Assembly: GCA_045863035.1 (NCBI GenBank)
Contig: BTUV01000069.1
Coordinates: 1-16,122, forward strand
Direction: 5' to 3'
Source: H2-BAC3 sp045863035
Lineage (GTDB): Bacteria > Bacteroidota > Ignavibacteria > Ignavibacteriales > Ignavibacteriaceae
Length of the DNA: 16,122 nt
Positions 15,862-16,122 of this stretch are shown one piece after another; the first letter of the stretch is position 1, and every line of letters begins with the position of its first letter. The notes beneath the pieces are model-generated. The model saw only the letters and a program-made list of their open reading frames with translations. It made no database searches and was not told the DNA's origin. Both the position numbers and the translations under genes were made by a program.

Positions 15862-15955
15862 CCCCCTCTCTCCTGACAAACTTAACTTTTTCCCGGTATA
15901 TACTTCAACCCAATATGATTATTCGTTTACTTAAATCCGTGTTGGAAAGAGGGGG
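15862..15955 (+). repeat. 94-bp dispersed element, copy 3 (divergent interior)
   Basis: The ends CCCCCTCTCTCC and GGAAAGAGGGGG and the left flank GACTCACACCCAAA are conserved. Most of the 70-nt interior does not align with copies 1 and 2, yet its length is identical. It faces copy 2 as an inverted pair about 285 nt apart. Confidence 0.75.
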
Positions 15956-16122
15956 CTTCCGGAATTGTTCATTGCGAATTCTTAATTTTTAATTCTTAAT
16001 TCTTAATTCTTCATTGATTCCCGGGGGCTTCCGGAATTGTTAATTGCACATTCTTAATTTTTAATTCTTAATTCTTAATTCTTCATTGATTCCCGGGGGC
16101 TTCGGAATTGTTCATTGCTGAT
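15951..16122 (+). repeat. 72-nt tandem repeat, about 2.4 copies, with internal AATTCTT heptamers
   Basis: GGGGGCTTC recurs at 15951, 16023 and 16095, exactly 72 nt apart. The two full units are nearly identical. The third is cut by the window end and has lost one C. Each full unit contains a run of five heptamers of the AATTCTT type (15977-16011 and 16049-16083), the second heptamer of each run being AATTTTT, followed by CATTGATTCCC. Confidence 0.9.

Noticed and set aside
15951..16122. Possible CRISPR array at the right end
   Set aside because: The 72-nt units are nearly identical along their whole length with no variable spacers, and no cas genes are present.

Overview
The window looks like chromosomal DNA from the class Ignavibacteria (Bacteroidota/Chlorobiota lineage). 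Three things point there: two secreted proteins end in type IX secretion (T9SS) sorting domains with the YPNPFNP signature common in Ignavibacteria, promoter-like boxes fit the Bacteroidota consensus TAnnTTTG, and clear Shine-Dalgarno sequences are mostly absent. Species cannot be fixed from sequence reading alone.

Layout. Positions 1-442 are a non-coding repeat arm with a heptamer array. Next comes a minus-strand pair (3714 down to 443): a polytopic DUF5009/NagX-type acyltransferase, then a long-chain acyl-CoA synthetase. A plus-strand dacB-type D-Ala-D-Ala carboxypeptidase (3764-5245) overlaps by 4 bp, tail to tail, a minus-strand cluster of three secreted proteins (11480 down to 5242): a DUF187/GHL10 glycoside hydrolase with a T9SS tag, an Amidase_3 N-acetylmuramoyl-L-alanine amidase with a T9SS tag, and a beta-propeller protein. 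A terminator for this cluster lies inside the 3' end of dacB. An RlpA-type lipoprotein (11524-12048) diverges from the cluster. It is followed by a minus-strand yajQ / aldo-keto reductase pair, a tRNA-Pro(CGG), and a plus-strand OmpA-family protein with a strong terminator. The last 1.1 kb is repeat-rich non-coding DNA.

How the genes may work together. Four neighbouring genes are cell-wall enzymes: PBP4-like DacB, an amidase that would strip stem peptides, a DUF187/GHL10 hydrolase whose E. coli relative DigH cleaves stripped (denuded) glycan, and RlpA, whose family includes lytic transglycosylases specific for denuded glycan. The amidase and GHL10 enzyme carry tags for export across the outer membrane. 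They may therefore act on peptidoglycan outside the cell (other bacteria or debris), while DacB, RlpA and the OmpA protein serve the cell's own wall. This is inference from domain content and context.

The repeats are the other notable feature. The ends of the window carry an inverted, diverged copy of the same compound repeat: a 94-bp element with 12-bp inverted ends, a conserved distal segment, and a heptamer array whose sequence differs between copies. A third 94-bp element near the right end keeps the length and ends but has a mostly different interior.
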